DNA from: Mikania micrantha
Lineage: Eukaryota > Streptophyta > Magnoliopsida > Asterales > Asteraceae
DNA: 64,000 bases
Assembly: GCA_009363875.1 (NCBI GenBank)
Contig: CM018695.1
Span: forward strand, 62,677,433 to 62,741,432
Direction: 5' to 3'
The notes under the pieces were generated by a model. That model made no database searches and was not told the DNA's origin. It was given only the letters and a program-made list of their open reading frames with translations. Below, in pieces: positions 22,404 through 36,500 of the stretch (positions within the stretch are counted from its first letter, which is position 1; every line of letters starts with the position of its first letter). A program made the position numbers and the translations under genes.

Positions 22404-23929
22404 TTGTACAAAACTCAGCCCCAAATTCGCCTGGGTTCCCAAGACTCATTAATTTATTATCATGTGCAGGAAAAATCGAGTAACTCTAGCTACAAGAGAT
22501 GGTATGTAGACAGCGGTTGTTCCAGACACATAATAGGAGACATTTCTCAGCTATCTGATGTGCACAACATAAGTGGTGGAAATGTCTTCTTTGCAGGAGG
22601 AGAGAAAGGAACTTTTTCAAAAATGGGAATTGTAACTCATGGAGCTCTATAATTTACTAATGTAAATTTTGTTGCTGAATTGTCTCACAGTTTGCTGAGT
22701 GTGTCACAAATCTGTGACAAAGGATACTCCACTCACTTTTCGAACAAGGAGTGCTTAATCCTCAAGCATGGCTTTGTAATTCCTGAAGACTAGATCTTGC
22801 TTCATTCTCAAAGAAAAGGAAATTCATAGATCATTGATATGAATATGGCACCATCATCAAGTGCAACATGTCTCTATTCCAAGATAGCTACTCATGATGC
22901 GATGTTATGGCACTGAAGACTCGGTCATGCAAACATGAAGAATCTTAATTGTTTGGCAAAAGGTCAGCTGGTCAGAGATCTGCCGGTCAGATATTTCTTG
23001 TCGATCGAAAAGTGCATGAACTGTGCAAAAGGGAAACAACATCGGAAGCCTCACAAAATCAAATTAGTGAATTCGATTGACTCTGTCTTGTAGTTGCTTC
23101 ATATGGATTTGTTTGGTCTAATAAACGTACTCAGTCTATCTCGCAACTCATACTGTTTAGTGATCATTGATTACTATTCAAAGTTTACCTGGGTATTTTT
23201 CTTATCCAACAAAGGAGTGACTTCGGAACTGATAAAACATTTCATCATGTTAATCGAAAATCAGTTGAATTCAAGAGTAAAAGGAATTCGTTGTGATAAT
23301 GGCACATAATTCAAAAATGTTGTTTTGAATTATTTCTATGCTAAAAAGGGAATTGCTCGAAAATACAGTGATGCTCGTACTCCTCAACAAAATAGAGTGT
23401 CTGATCGAAGAAATCGTACTCTTATTGAAGCTGCTCGTACTCTTCTTTGTGACTCAAAATTGCCAACATTCTTCTGAGCTGAAGCAGTTAACACTACTTG
23501 TTATGTGCAAAATTGCACTTTGATTAACAAGCGTCATATGAAAACTCCATATGAAATTCTATATGGACATAAGCCTACTGTTGGTCATTTCTGTGTTTTT
23601 GAATGTCCATGCACCTTGCTTCATCAAGAGTCTCTTCCCAAATTTAATGCTCAAGGATCTGAGTATTATTTGTTTGGATATTCTGGAAAGACAGCTTACA
23701 GAGTATATAATAAACTGACAAAACAAGTGGTGGAATCTTACAATGTTCACTGGCTTGAAGAAAATCCCACTGATGCTGAATCTGGTCCTGCATGGATTTT
23801 TGATTATGCTACATTGTTCAAATCATTTCAATCCTTTTCTGAAGAGGCTTCTATCTCTGAAGATTTCTCTAAGAACTGCATAGAGGAAGAAGTTCTACAA
23901 TCAAATAAGCCCCGAGAACTTAGCATTGA
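22404..23929 (+). pseudogene. copia protease end and integrase, interrupted
   Basis: It opens with RWYVDSGCSRHIIGD (near 22500), where the D-S-G triad resembles the copia protease signature. The pre-integrase zinc-binding part follows: WH, GHANM, then EKCMNCAKGK near 23010-23035. The integrase core shows catalytic Asp in LHMDLFG and in RCDNGT. The third acidic position reads V-S-D (near 23400), where the family has Glu. At least six in-frame stops (for example after VIPED, in the WH-RLGH stretch and after CDNGT) and frame changes occur. The C-terminal part (HMKTPYEILYGHKPTVGH) stays open to 23929, where the solo LTR begins. Confidence 0.87.
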
Positions 23930-26706
23930 TGTCACACCCCCAAATTCCTACTCGTGGTGTCAGTCCATGTGGGTGTGACGTGGCCAGAATCACAGCTCAA
24001 TGTCATATAGAACAACTCTATATGCATATTTAAATACACTGTTTGACATACACTTAGCAAAATAGTTTGCAGCAGAATGATAATAAAATGTGTCATTCTT
24101 GATATCCACAGCCTGCTAGTTACCTGAGAATACAAGTTTAGATAAAGTGTCAACACAATGGTTGGTGAGTTCACATGTTTTGATATACATATATAGTAAG
24201 AAAATGTGTCATGCTGTTTATCAAATGTTAGTACCGAGTCCTAGGCTCCAAGTTTCAGTGCGTCACTACCGAACTAGACTTGTTTGTCCTTCCCTCCACT
24301 ATGTCTCGTGCACACAGTAAGTTAGGTCAGAGTTTCACGGGTTATGACACTCAGTCATTATTGTGCCCCGTGGGGTTAGTCACACCCAAACGGATTCATC
24401 CAAACCTACCACGTTGTTCATACATTAACGATAAGACTTTGTGAGGGCTTGTTACGAGTTCAACACTTATGTTTGTGTAATAAACCAGCATACACAAAAT
24501 TTTTATAATGGCAGTAATGTTTGACTCGATTCAACTAGTATTCTCCCCCTATTTGCAATGCTTGTAAAAAAAGTTAAAGAGGGGCCGTAAACTCACCTTA
24601 GTGATCAAATAGAGTATCGTAAGCGTAAGCTCCCGTGTAGTCTGTGCGTCGGTCACCGAAAACCTATATCGTATACCGTACGTGAGTTTGTGTAAGTGAT
24701 CGTGATCATGCTCATGTTCGTGTTAGTGCGCGTGTTTGTGCTCAACAATCCTCAATTATTCATGTTTGTCCGTGTCGGTCCATAATGACCGTGTTAGTCC
24801 GTGTTGGTACATATTGACCGTGTTTGACAGTGTTTGACCAAAGTTGACCGTGTCAAGTCAACGACCCGTTGGTGAACCGTGTGACGGTTGTGAATCGTGT
24901 AGCAATCGTGTAAGTGCTCTTCGTGTGCAAAACACGCAAGTCGCGTCTTATGGACAACTTACTATTTATAGTAAGTTTCCATTTATGGAAAGTTCACAAA
25001 GCATAACGATTTAAAGTTATAGCATGCTGGTTAGTCCTACGTGATCATGTTAACACATAACACATTATCATACGAAATCACATAAGTCGTTTATAACATG
25101 TTTGTACATAAAGTTTCCTAAAATGGAAAGTTTTCATTTATAGCATACGTGATATCGGAAACCATCTAAGTTAGCATACCATCATTATATTACAACATTT
25201 TAGACCACTAAGCATGCTTAATTCATACAAAGTATTCATAAGTCACGATTTCTAACATTAAAGTTACGATAAATGGTAACTTTGCAATTTTTCATACAAA
25301 TGGTTATCCTAAACCATTCTAATCCATTTTTATGTCACAAATCACTGTCATAAACCATTTAACATCATGTAGATATGCTCATATAACCAATTTCATCATT
25401 TAACAATACTTGACTCACAAAAGTTACTATATTTAGTAACTTTTGCTAAAATGACCCTATTCAATATCCCAATCACATTCTTAAGCTTCTAATCATCATA
25501 TTATCCATCTAAAACCCTATTAACTTACATGCATGTTCATCATATTCACCATAACACCATTTTGTAGATAAAAGTTACTATAAATAGAAAGGTTATAAAA
25601 ATCACATTTTTAATCATCAACCCAAGATCTAATCATGTTATCATGTTCCAATATCATCAAGAAACATATCTACATAATCAAAATCATCCCAACAATCATG
25701 GATCATACATGCATGCAATATTTCAACATTTCATGACCAAATCATTCATTTCAAAGACACACACCATCATGGATCATCACAAATCACAATTATAACATCA
25801 TGGATCATCATTTACCATAGAAATATCAACAAACCCGGATTCAAATGGGTGAAAATTCGTGCATGCAAGGCCATGGGGCTTGCATGTGTGTTTGTGAGCG
25901 TGTAAGTGCGAAATATGGTGGTTTTAAGCCATGAGGGTTGGAGTACTACCTTCAAAAGCTTCTAAGATCCTGAGATGGTGATGATAACAGCTTCTACACC
26001 TCCTGAGTCGTGGGTTTGGTCAAGAACAAGGAAGGTGGTGGTGGTTCTTCAAGTTTCTAGCAATCTCCTTCCACTTCCAAGCTTTCAATTTTCAATCTAT
26101 GGCTTCAACAATGGAGTTTTTGGGTAAAAATGGTGGTAGCAGGGGGTTCTGATCGAGAGAAACCGAGATGGTGGCGTGAGAGTTTAAGAAAAATGATGAA
26201 GGATAATATAGGCATCATTAGTCTTGGATTTATAAGATTTTGTCGCCTGAACGGCGTCGCGTACCGCGGTGGGGCTCCCAGATAATCTCAGGGTACCGTG
26301 ACGGATTTTGGGATTAAAATCCTCTCGAATCTCATCGCGTACCGTGATGGGCCACTGAAGAGCCCAATAAGCCTTGTTTCATGGGTTTGATCCGTTCGTC
26401 GTTGTTTTCACATCTACGAACTATCGTTTGGCCTCGTTTGAACTTCCAAGTTCAATGTGTGAGTGTTTCGTGAGGTTTCGAGTGTTGTGTTACACAATGT
26501 GCTAGACGTTCACCAACGTTCGTGTGTTTTGATACGTGTGTGCGTTTCTCGATAATTCCTCGAATTATCTAGTTGTGTGTCAGTGTTCGTACTGTTGTTC
26601 CACGTGTCACACTAAATTAAACTAATTCTAGTGTCACGTATACACTAATCATTTAAATAAATATTTAAATAAATAAAATCTGACCTGGAATTTGCGGGGT
26701 GTCACA
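23930..26706 (-). mobile_element. solo LTR of a Ty3/gypsy element
   Basis: This is a 2,777-bp segment starting TGTCACACCCC and ending GGGGTGTCACA, flanked by ATTGA on both sides (23925-23929 and 26707-26711). It resembles the LTRs of the minus-strand gypsy element at 30543-46110 along its length but is clearly diverged. No internal region or second LTR is present, so it arose by LTR-LTR recombination. It splits copia pol between integrase and RT. The minus orientation is set by its TATA box and its similarity to those LTRs. Confidence 0.92.
26228..26345 (-). promoter_or_regulatory. solo-LTR promoter: TATA with GCGTACCGCG cluster
   Basis: On the minus strand TATAAAT (26228-26234) is preceded within about 20-110 bases by GCGGTACGCGACG (26251-26263) and related CGGTACCC and CACGGTACGCG copies up to about 26345. 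The same arrangement is seen in the other gypsy LTRs here, so this looks like the core U3 promoter. Confidence 0.55.
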
Positions 26707-28307
26707 ATTGATCCACCCGGCATGTACTCAAAACCACAGCCGCCTCCATCATCATCATCAGATCCAGTTGATGACCAGAAAGATTCATCACAAATTTTGG
26801 AGTCTCCTAATCTAATCTCTCTAGATCATATTTCATTTGATTTTCTCAAGTCTGTGGCTGAAGAATATCTGGTGGACCCTATCACTCCTAATGCAGCAAC
26901 AAATGTGCCTACCTTATCAAATGTTCCAGATACTCCAATTCCGTTCTCTACTCGTATATATCATCATCTTGACAAAGTAATTGGACCAATTAACTCAGGA
27001 ATTGTCACTCGAAGTGCATCAGAAATTCTCAATGAATGTATGTTCTCATTTTTGTGTCATAAATTGAAACCAACAATATCTCCATGGCATTGCAAGACTC
27101 CAGCTGGATTGAATCTATGCAAGAAGAATTAAATCAATTTGACAAGCTAAAGGTATGGAACTTAGTTGATTTACATGCAGGAAAGAAAGCCCTTGGAACT
27201 TGTTGGGTATTTAAGAACAAAAAGGATGACTCGAGTGTGATTGTTTGTAACAAGGTTAGACTAGTGGTTCAAGGATATAGACAAGAAGAAAGGATTAAAT
27301 ATGATGAAGTCTATGCCCCGGTGGCCCGTCTTGAAGCCATTCAAATCTTTTTGGCTTACGTATCATACATAAACTATACTGTGTATCAAATGGATGTGAA
27401 GACAACCTTTCTATATGGTGATGTTAAAGAAGAAATTTATGTCTCTCAGCCACCTGAATTCATCGATTCAAATCATCCTCAACAGGTATTCAAGCTGGAT
27501 AAAGCATTGTATGGTCTACATCAAGCTCCCCGTGCGTGGTATGCTACTCTGACAGAAAATCTGTTATCCCATAGATATGTTCGTGGAGCCATCGACCAAA
27601 CCTTGTTCAGGAAACAAGTGAACGATGACTTAATTTTGGTGCAAATCTATGTAGATGACATCATCTTTTTGTCAACAAATGATAAGTTGTGCAAAGAGTT
27701 TGAAAAAATTATGCGCAAAAAGTTTGAAATGAGCTCTTTTAGAGAAATTATCTTCTTTCTTGGTCTAGAAATCTTTCAAGAATTTTCTGGTATATTGAGT
27801 CATCAAGGCAAGTATGTTGATGACATACTGGCTAAATTCAAGTTTGATGACTGTAAAGCTGTAAATACTCCATTGGCAACCCACCCAGTCATGACTGTGG
27901 ATGAAGATGGAACCTCTGTTGATCATAATTTATATCGTTCCATGATTGGTTCCTTGATGTACTTAACTGCAAGCAGACCATATATCATATTTGCTGTGTG
28001 TCAGTGTGCTTGTTATCAGGCTAATCCTAAACTCTCTCACTTACATGCTGTAAAACGAATTTTCCGATACCAGAAGGGCAGGACTAGGCTTGGTCTTTGG
28101 TATCCTAAAAATTTTGAATTTAACTTACATGCTTTTTCTAATAGTGATTATGGAGGGTGTGATATTGATAGGAAGTCTACATCTGGTGGATGTCAATTTA
28201 TGGAGACAGACTCATCTCATGGCAATGTAAAAAACATCATACTATCTTAACCTCAACTACTGAAACAGAGTATGTGGCTGCATCTGCCTGTTGTCCTCAG
28301 GTCATCT
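26707..28307 (+). pseudogene. copia linker, reverse transcriptase and start of RNase H
   Basis: A Pro/Ser/Asp-rich linker (26707-27080) changes frame into the RT, open from 27084 to 28250. The RT shows KARLVVQGYRQ-like text (here NKVRLVVQGYRQ), MDVKTTFLYG and the catalytic YVDD (27652-27663), followed by LGLEIFQ. RNase H begins with SNSDYGGCDIDRKSTSGGCQ and shifts frame near 28200. It then reads TETEYVAASACCPQV and stops at the insertion at 28308. It continues at 47198. RT is the best-preserved part of this element, with no stop in its core. Confidence 0.88.
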
Positions 28308-30542
28308 TGTGAGAATTATGTTCGAGAATTACGTCATCAATGACTGGCAGCACATATCATTGTTCTTGAAATCCACTTTGATTTGGAAATTGTGATTGTT
28401 ACAGGTTGAAATTATAAAAGAAAGCATGAACATGGATGAAAACCGTGCAGGAAACGGAGTTCCAGATTCTCCAGAATCGAAAAACGTAGAAAAATCACTA
28501 AGCATTGAACTTTGGGAGCCTTTGCGGTACACCAAGGCTCAGTTGAACGTCCTTGGAGGTACGCGAGGAGTCCAAAATATATTTTGTACTCCGTATTTCT
28601 TCACGGTATGCCAAGGAAGAAAATCGCCTCCTTGGCGGTACGCGACGAGTAGGGCAGTTTGGCAGATCAAAATAGAAGATCAGATTTCATGCATAATGTG
28701 TTTATTCTTCATTTCTCAGACTTACCTTCACCTACATTTGGAAACTTGATCTTATACCATCAAAAACTCAGCTCTCAAGCTATCAAAAACTCCGAATCGC
28801 ACCAAGGAACATATCTACAAGTGCTGATCGTTGTTTTGCGACTAAAAATCTGTCCGATTAGGTAACGATTTGTTTTAACCTACTGATTTGATAATGGTTT
28901 GATTAGATCATGTTTTTGAACGTAATGAAATATTTAGGGTTGTTGATTATTGCCTAGATGATGGCTAGGAATGATTATATACGAAGAACTTGATATGTTA
29001 ACGGGTAAATCCTTGTTTTGATCAGTTGTGATGCCCGGTTATCATGAAACTATGCCTATGATTATAATTGTTTAAACCATTTGATTGTAACAATGTATGT
29101 GATTATCTTGATCAATCCTTGAAATGCATGGTTAAATCCAAGTGTTTCTAACTAATCACAATCATTAAGATAAGCATTTGAATAACTATCTGATATTTAT
29201 GATAACAGTCATATTAGTATGTTGAACATGGTTATTAAACCATTCCAATGTCACATTATGATGTTTCATGATATCTGGGTAATCAGTAACAAGGATTGAT
29301 CATTTTTAAGCCATAAATCCATCTAGAATCTGTTTCAATAATATAATTAACAAAGATATCTATTTGGTTAATCTGAGAATATTCTGATTAATCGAACGTG
29401 TCATCAAACTTGTATTAGGAACCTGAATTAGTATAGGTTCATACATTATCATACATTGTATAATATGACATTAAATCAACTAACTAAACATATGATATCA
29501 ATTTGATGACTTTCAATGCAATGTCATTGACATTGGACGTTCAAAAAGATCTAATCAGTAAGTTAAAACATAAATAACTTATTAAACTTAAACTAACACA
29601 GAATCAAGTTATTATTACCAGTTTGAGTGTGATTCCACTACCCTCAATACTTTAGGTGAGTTTCGTACAACCCCTTTTATCTTTAATGTTTTACAAACAT
29701 CAAGGTATCTTTGTGAAACAATTTCTGAACATATGATATGTATCACTATAATATGTGTGATTTCGTGTGATTTCTGTATGATTTCATGGGAGTTTGCCTT
29801 AGATCTTTATCATGTTATCCAAAAAGTCCTCATCCCTCAAAATTGTATCTAGTGAACCTATGTGGGGCCGAACGGGTGAACAATGATAGTACTATCAGCT
29901 GAAAACCCATTTGCTGGGAGCTTGCAACTCCCCTTGGTGTAAATGTTTGTCACTTGTTATCGAAACACTTTCTTAATGTTAGTGATAGACATTAAGATAA
30001 CAAGGCATAAAGATATTACCGACAGGTAGTGTCTTCGTAAAACGTAGATGTGTTCGAAAGGAACTAGATACGGGTCCCATGGTTATCTTGAACTCTATAT
30101 ATCAAAAACTTGAGTAGCATATCATATTGTTTAACTTAAACTTTACAAACTCACCAACTTTTTGCTGACCTCTCCAAACTTAAATCTTTTGCAGGTAGAC
30201 AGTGAACAAGTGGCGAGGTTGCATGTTCAAGCACTTGTAATTTAAATAATTTGGCTTGTCTAATAAACTTAGTTGTAAAATGTAATTTTGATTGAGATGA
30301 CGAAACCCTTGTAATGTATTATCCTTAAATTAATCTGTGTGTTGTGATACCGGATCAAGTAAGTTACACCTATCTCTTAGAAATCACCACTATGCTTTCG
30401 GAACCTTCTCAATGTGACGAATGACATCATCAACAGGTGACGAGAGGTGGGGTGTGATCACGTGGTAAATAATTGCTTTAATCAATGTGTAAATACGTTA
30501 TATTAGTGAATTTTGGCCCGAAACACGTTTACTTTGAGTATA

Positions 30543-33488
30543 TGTCACACCCCTAATTTCGCACTCGTGGTGCATGTCCACGTGGATGTGACGTGTCCAG
30601 AATCACAGCTCAAGGTCATATAGAACACCTCTCTATGCGTTTACAAAACCAATGTTTGACACATACACTTATTAAAATGGTTTGCAGCGGAAAAGAAGTT
30701 ATCATAACATATTTCAGCGGAAATCAGTTGTTTGACAAAGTGCAGCGGAAAAGTAAATAATCAAATACGACATTGTTTAAAACATAAATCAAACGTAATT
30801 GTTTTCAAAAGCTAAACATAAACAGAATGCATGAATGTCCCTATGCTCGGTTCCTTAATGTGCATTCCTGTCTTCATGCTAGTCATGCTAGTTATTGAGA
30901 ATACAAGTTAGAAAAAGTGTCAACACAATGGTTGGTGAGTTCACAGGTTTTGATATACATATAGTAATAAAAGTGTGTCATGATGTTTATCATATGTTAG
31001 TACCGAGCCCAAGGCTCCAAGTGTCAGTGCATCACTACCGAACTAGACTTGTTTGTCCTTGCCTCCGCTATGCCTCGTATGCATAGCAAGTTAGGTCAGA
31101 GTTTGCACGGGTTATGACATCCGGTCAACATGGTGCCCCGTGGGGTTAGTCATTCCCTAATGGATGCATTCAAACCTACCATGTTGTTCGTACATTAACG
31201 GTAAGACTTTGTGAGGGCTTGTTACGAGTTCAACACTTAATGTTTGTCCAATAAACCAGCATACACAAAAATGTTTGTAATAGTAATAATTTTTGACTCG
31301 ATGCAACTAGTATTCTCCCCCTATTTAAAAGTGTTTGAAAAGAGTAAAGAGGGGCCGTAAACTCACCTTAGTGATGAAGTAGCAAGTAAGCGTAAGCTTC
31401 TGTGGCGATAAGCACGTCGGTCACCGGCAACCTATATCGTATACCATATGTGAGTTTGTGTTAGTGACCATGCTAGTGTTTGTGTTAGTGCTCGTGTTCG
31501 TGTCCAACAACCCTTGGTTGTTCAGTTTGCCCGTGTCGGTCCACAATGACCGTGTTTGCTTGTGTTGGTCCACATTGACCGTGTTTGACCGTGTTTGACC
31601 AAAGTTGACCGTGTCAAGTCAATGACGCGTTGGTGAACCGTGTGACGGTTTGTGAATCGTGTAGCAACGTGTAAGTGTTCGTCGTGTGCAAAACACGCAA
31701 GTCGCGTCTATGGACAACTTACTATTTATAGTAAGTTTCCATTTATGGAAAGTTCACAAAGCATATCGGTTTTATAGTTCTAGCATGCTCAATAATCCTA
31801 CGTGATCATGTTAACACATAACACATCATCATGCGATTCTACTTAAGTCGTTTTCATCATGTTAGTGCACAAAAGTTTCCTAAAATGGAAAGTTTCCATT
31901 TATAGCACACGTGACATCGGAAACCCTCTAACTTAGCATCTAATCATCATGTTGTAACATAACAAGTCACTTAGCATGCTTGAATTACGCAAAATGTTTA
32001 CAAGTTGGTTTTTGTAAAAATAAAGTTACTAAAAATAGTAACTTTGGCTAGTTTTACCCAAATGATCAATCTAACCACTTCTAATCCATTTTTATGACAG
32101 AATTCATCATAATAACAAATCTAGCATCATTTTATCATATCAACATAACCAAATTCATCATCTATCAATATCTCACCAATAAAAGTTACTAAATATAGTA
32201 ACTATGTCAAAATGACCATAAACATTAACAAAGTCACATTCCAAGTGTTCAAATCATCATATTATCATCCTAAGAGCAACTCTACATACATGCATGTTCA
32301 TCGTTTAATCCATAACAATGTTTTGACATTAAAAAGTTTCTAATAATAGAAGGTTTTTCAAATATCATGTTTTCATCCATTAAGATCAACATCAAACCTT
32401 GCAAGAGCACTTATACATTATCAAGAATCATTCCAATATCAACAAAATCATCTAGAATGTCTTAGATCATACACGCATGGCAATCTTTCAATACATAATG
32501 AACAAATCATGAAATCTATAATTACTCAACATCAAGGATCATCATGAAATACATTCTAGTCATCCTAAATCATCATAAAACACTGAGATATCAACAAACC
32601 CAGATTAAAACAAAGGAAAATTCGTGCATGCAAGACCATGGGGCTTGCATGTGTGTTTGTGAGCGTGTAGATGCGAAATGTAGTGATTTTAAGCCACAAG
32701 GGTTGAAGTAATACCTTCACAAGCTACTGAGGTCCTGAGATGGTGAGGATAGCAGCTTCTACACCTCCTGGTTCGTGGGTTTTGATGAGAGGAAGAAGGT
32801 GGCAATGAAGAGTGGTGGTCTAGAAGGTCTTCCTCAAGGTTCTTGAGCTTCAAAGGGGCCTTCAATGGCTTCCAAGAGCTGCTACAGAGGTCTGGAGGTT
32901 GAAGATGGTCGGAGGGTTGCGTGCTCAGCCGAAGATATGAGTGAAATAGATAGACTAGCCATCATTTGTCTTGGTTTTATAAGATTTTGTCAACTGGGTG
33001 GTGTCAAGTACCGCGATGGGGCTTTCAAATCTTCTTCGCGTGCCGCGGCGGATTTCAGGAGTCAAACCCTTGCGATGTATGTCGCGTATCGCAGATGGGC
33101 CTCTAGTTGGGCCACCGCGTACCGCGGTGGGCTCCTGGAGAGCCCAATAAGCCCTTTTTAATGGGTTTGATCCGATCGTCACTGTTTTCACACTTCCGAA
33201 CTACCGTTTGGCCTTGACTGAACTTCCTAGTTCAATGTGTGAGTGTTTTGTGAGGTTTCGAGTGTTGTGCTACACTATGTGCTTGACGTTCACCAACGTT
33301 CGTGTGTTTTGACATATGTGTGTTGTTTGCCGATAATTCCACGATTTATCTAGTCATGTGTCAGTGTTCGTACCGTCGTGCCACGTGTCACACTAAATTA
33401 ATCTAATTCTAGTGCCATGTGTACATAAAACATTTAAATAAACATTTAAACAAAATCAAAGCTGACCTGGAAATTACGGGGTGTCACA
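30543..33488 (-). repeat. gypsy 3' LTR (minus strand)
   Basis: Starts TGTCACACCCC and ends GGGGTGTCACA on the plus strand, 2,946 bp, closely similar to 39267-46110 without its insertion. Visible differences are scattered substitutions and a few small indels, suggesting a fairly young element. Short open frames inside it are incidental. Confidence 0.93.
32975..33126 (-). promoter_or_regulatory. gypsy LTR promoter: TATA with CGCGGTACGC cluster
   Basis: Reading the minus strand, CGCGGTACGC (33117-33126) and variants (CGATACGCG, CCGCGGCACGCG, CGCGGTACTTG) precede TATAAAA (32975-32981) by about 20-150 bases. The other LTR carries the same block at 45597-45750. This is the expected U3 position for promoter-proximal elements. 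Confidence 0.6.
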
Positions 33489-33500
33489 TCCTCCCCTTGT
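33489..33500 (-). other. gypsy polypurine tract
   Basis: On the minus strand ACAAGGGGAGGA directly precedes the 3' LTR start (TGTGACACCCC). Such a tract primes plus-strand DNA synthesis. The adjoining TTTCGGGACGAAATTC text also recurs near the tract of the gypsy element at 51115-61512. Confidence 0.85.
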
Positions 33501-33523
33501 TAGAAAGAATTTCGTCCCGAAAT

Positions 33524-36500
33524 TCAACTTGTGTTGTCAGTGTTTGTCTGTTCTGCGAACAGGTGTGGGTACTTTTGTTTCATCTGGTCTTCACGTTCCC
33601 ACATGAATTCCGGTCCTCGTCGCAAATTTCATCGCACTTTCACAATCGGAATCTTGCTGAGTTTGAGCTTCTTGGTTTCCTGGTCCGTAATCTCCACCGG
33701 TTCCTCAACGAAGTTCAATTGTTCGTCGATTTGCATCTCCTCAAGAGGAATAACAAGTGTCTCATCAGATAAGCACTTCTTGAGGTTCGAGATGTGGAAT
33801 ACGTTATGTACGCTGCTCAGTTCTACTGGCAGGTTCAGTTCGTAGGCTACTGGGCCTATTCGTTTTGTAAACTCGGAAGGTCCAATGTAATGAGGGTTCA
33901 ACCTTCCTCGTTTGCCAAACCGAATGACTCCCTTTCTGGGCGAGACCTTGAGTAGCATTCTGTCTCCCACCTGGAATTCTAGCGGTTTGCGTCGCTTGTC
34001 AGCATAGCTTTTCTGTCTGTCTCGAGCTGCTGCCATTCGTTTGCGTATTTGCACGATCTTTTCAGTCGTTTCATGTACAAGCTCTGGGCCAGTTAGTTGG
34101 CTATCTCCAACTTCCGCCCAGCAAATGGGTGATCGACACTTACGTCCGTAAAGTGCCTCGAATGGTGCAACTTGGATGCTAGTGTGGTAGCTGTTATTGT
34201 AGGAAAATTCGACTAACGGTAGATGAGTTTCCCAACTACTCCCAAAATCAATAACACATGCGCGGAGCATGTCCTCTAGTGTCTGTATGGTTCGCTCACT
34301 CTGTCCGTCCGTCTGCGGGTGGTAAGCGGTACTCATATCCAATCTCGTGCCCAAATCCTTATGCAAAGACTTCCAGAAATGCGACGTGAATCGACTGTCG
34401 CGATCAGATATAATTGAGATTGGCACTCCATGTCGAGTAACCACTTCCTTCAGGTAGATACGAGTGAGTTTGTCTAGCTTGTCAGTCTCTTTGATGGGCA
34501 GAAAATGTGCAGACTTTGTTAGTCGGTCTACGATAACCCAGATGGTATCGCAACCACTTGCCGTCCTAGGCAGTTTGGTTATGAAGTCCATGGAAATTTG
34601 CTCCCATTTCCACATTGGTAGTTCCGGTTGTTGAAGTAACCCTGATGGCTTCTGGTACTCAACCTTGACCTTTGAGCATGTTAGACACTTACTCACGTAA
34701 GTTGCTATTTCAGCTTTCATGTTTGGCCACCACTAGGTTGTCTTCAAGTCATGGTACATTTTGTCAGAGCCCGAGTGTACAGAATACCGGCTCTTGTGAG
34801 CTTCATCCATCACTACTTCTCTCAGTCCTTCGTAGCGTGGAATCCAAATTCGATCAGTTAGGTAATACGCTCCATCGTCCTTTGCCTTCAGTTGTTTATC
34901 CATACCACGCATGGCTTCGAGAGAGAGGTTCCCTGTTTTCAGAGCTTCTTGCTATGCGATTCGAATTTGATTTGGTAGCTCAGAGTGAATCGTGAGTTGT
35001 AGCGCACGCACACATTTGGTTGTTTCCTTCTGGCTCAACGCGTCGGCCACTACATTTGCTTTACCGGGATGGTACTTGATAGCGCAATCATAATCGCCTA
35101 TGAGTTCAACCCATCTTCGTTGTCTCATGTTTAGCTCCTTCTGGTCGAAGATGTGTTGGAGGCTCTTATGATCGGTAAAGATAGTGCATTTCGTGCCGTA
35201 CAAGTAGTGTCGCCAGATTTTCAACGCGAATACTACGGTTCCCAACTCAAGGTCATGAGTCGTGTAGTTCTTCTCATGCACCTTCAGTTGTCGTGAAGCG
35301 TATGCTATCACCTTCTCGCATTGCATAAGCACGCAACCAAGTCCTTGTTTCGAGGCGTCACAATACACTACGAAATCATCGCATCCTTCCGGTAAGGATA
35401 GGATAGGTGCAATACATAGTTTCTGCTTCAACAAATTGAAAGCAGTTTCCTGTTTGTCTCCCCAGTCAAACTTCTTGTCTTTATGGGTCAGGGATGTCAG
35501 TGATTGAGCAATCTTTGAAAATCCTTCAATGAATCTCCGGTAGTACCTGGCCAGACCTAGGAATTGTCTCACCTCAGTCGGGGTTTTGGGTGCTTCCCAG
35601 TTCTTAATTGCTTCGATCTTAGCGGGGTCTACATGTATTCCCTGCTCATTGACCATGTGTCCAAGGAATTGGACTTCGCGAATCCAAAAATCGCATTTTG
35701 AAAACTTCGCGTACAGTTGTTCTTCCTTCAATAATTCCAAGACTAGCCTTAGGTGTTCAGCATGTTCCTCCTGATCCTTTGAATAAATCAGAATATCGTC
35801 AATGAATACTATCACGAATTTGTCAAGATAAGGTTTGCACACTCTATTCATGAGATCCATGAATACAGCTGGTGCGTTGGTCAGTCCAGAGGGCATAACC
35901 AAAAATTCGTAGTGTCCGTATCGGGTTCTGAAGGTAGTCTTAGGAATGTCATTTTCTTGTATCCTTAGTTGATGGTAACCCGATCTTAAATCGATCTTCG
36001 AATAGTAGCTTGACCCTTGCAACTGGTCAAACAGATCGTCTATTCGTGGCAATGGGTATCGATTTTTGATCGTCACCTTGTTCAGTTCTCTATAGTCGAT
36101 ATACATACGGAATGATCCGTCTTTCTTCTTGACGAACAAGACTGGTGCTCCCCAAGGCGAGAAGCTCGGTCTGATGAATCCCTTGTCTAATAGTTCCTGC
36201 AACTGGTTAGACAATTTCTGCATTTCCGTCGGTGCGAGTCGGTATGGAGCTTTAGCAATCGGTGTTGCTCCTGATGTGAGGTCTATCTGGAATTCAACTT
36301 GTCGCTTCGGAGGCAGTCCAGGTAGATCCTCGGGAAACACTTCGGGAAATTCTACGACTATGTCCTCAATCTTCCTTTCTCTCTTCGGTTGTTCCGCAAC
36401 GAGGGCTAATACTGCGGTGTATCCCTTTTGAATATACTTGTTTGCTTTCATACACGACATGATGCTCAGAGGTACTCCCCGTCGTTCTCCCTGAATCGAG

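Noticed and set aside
32865..33191. Frames on both strands over the LTR promoter cluster
   Set aside because: Explained by GC-rich promoter sequence; the same region in the other LTR and in the solo LTR does not preserve them.
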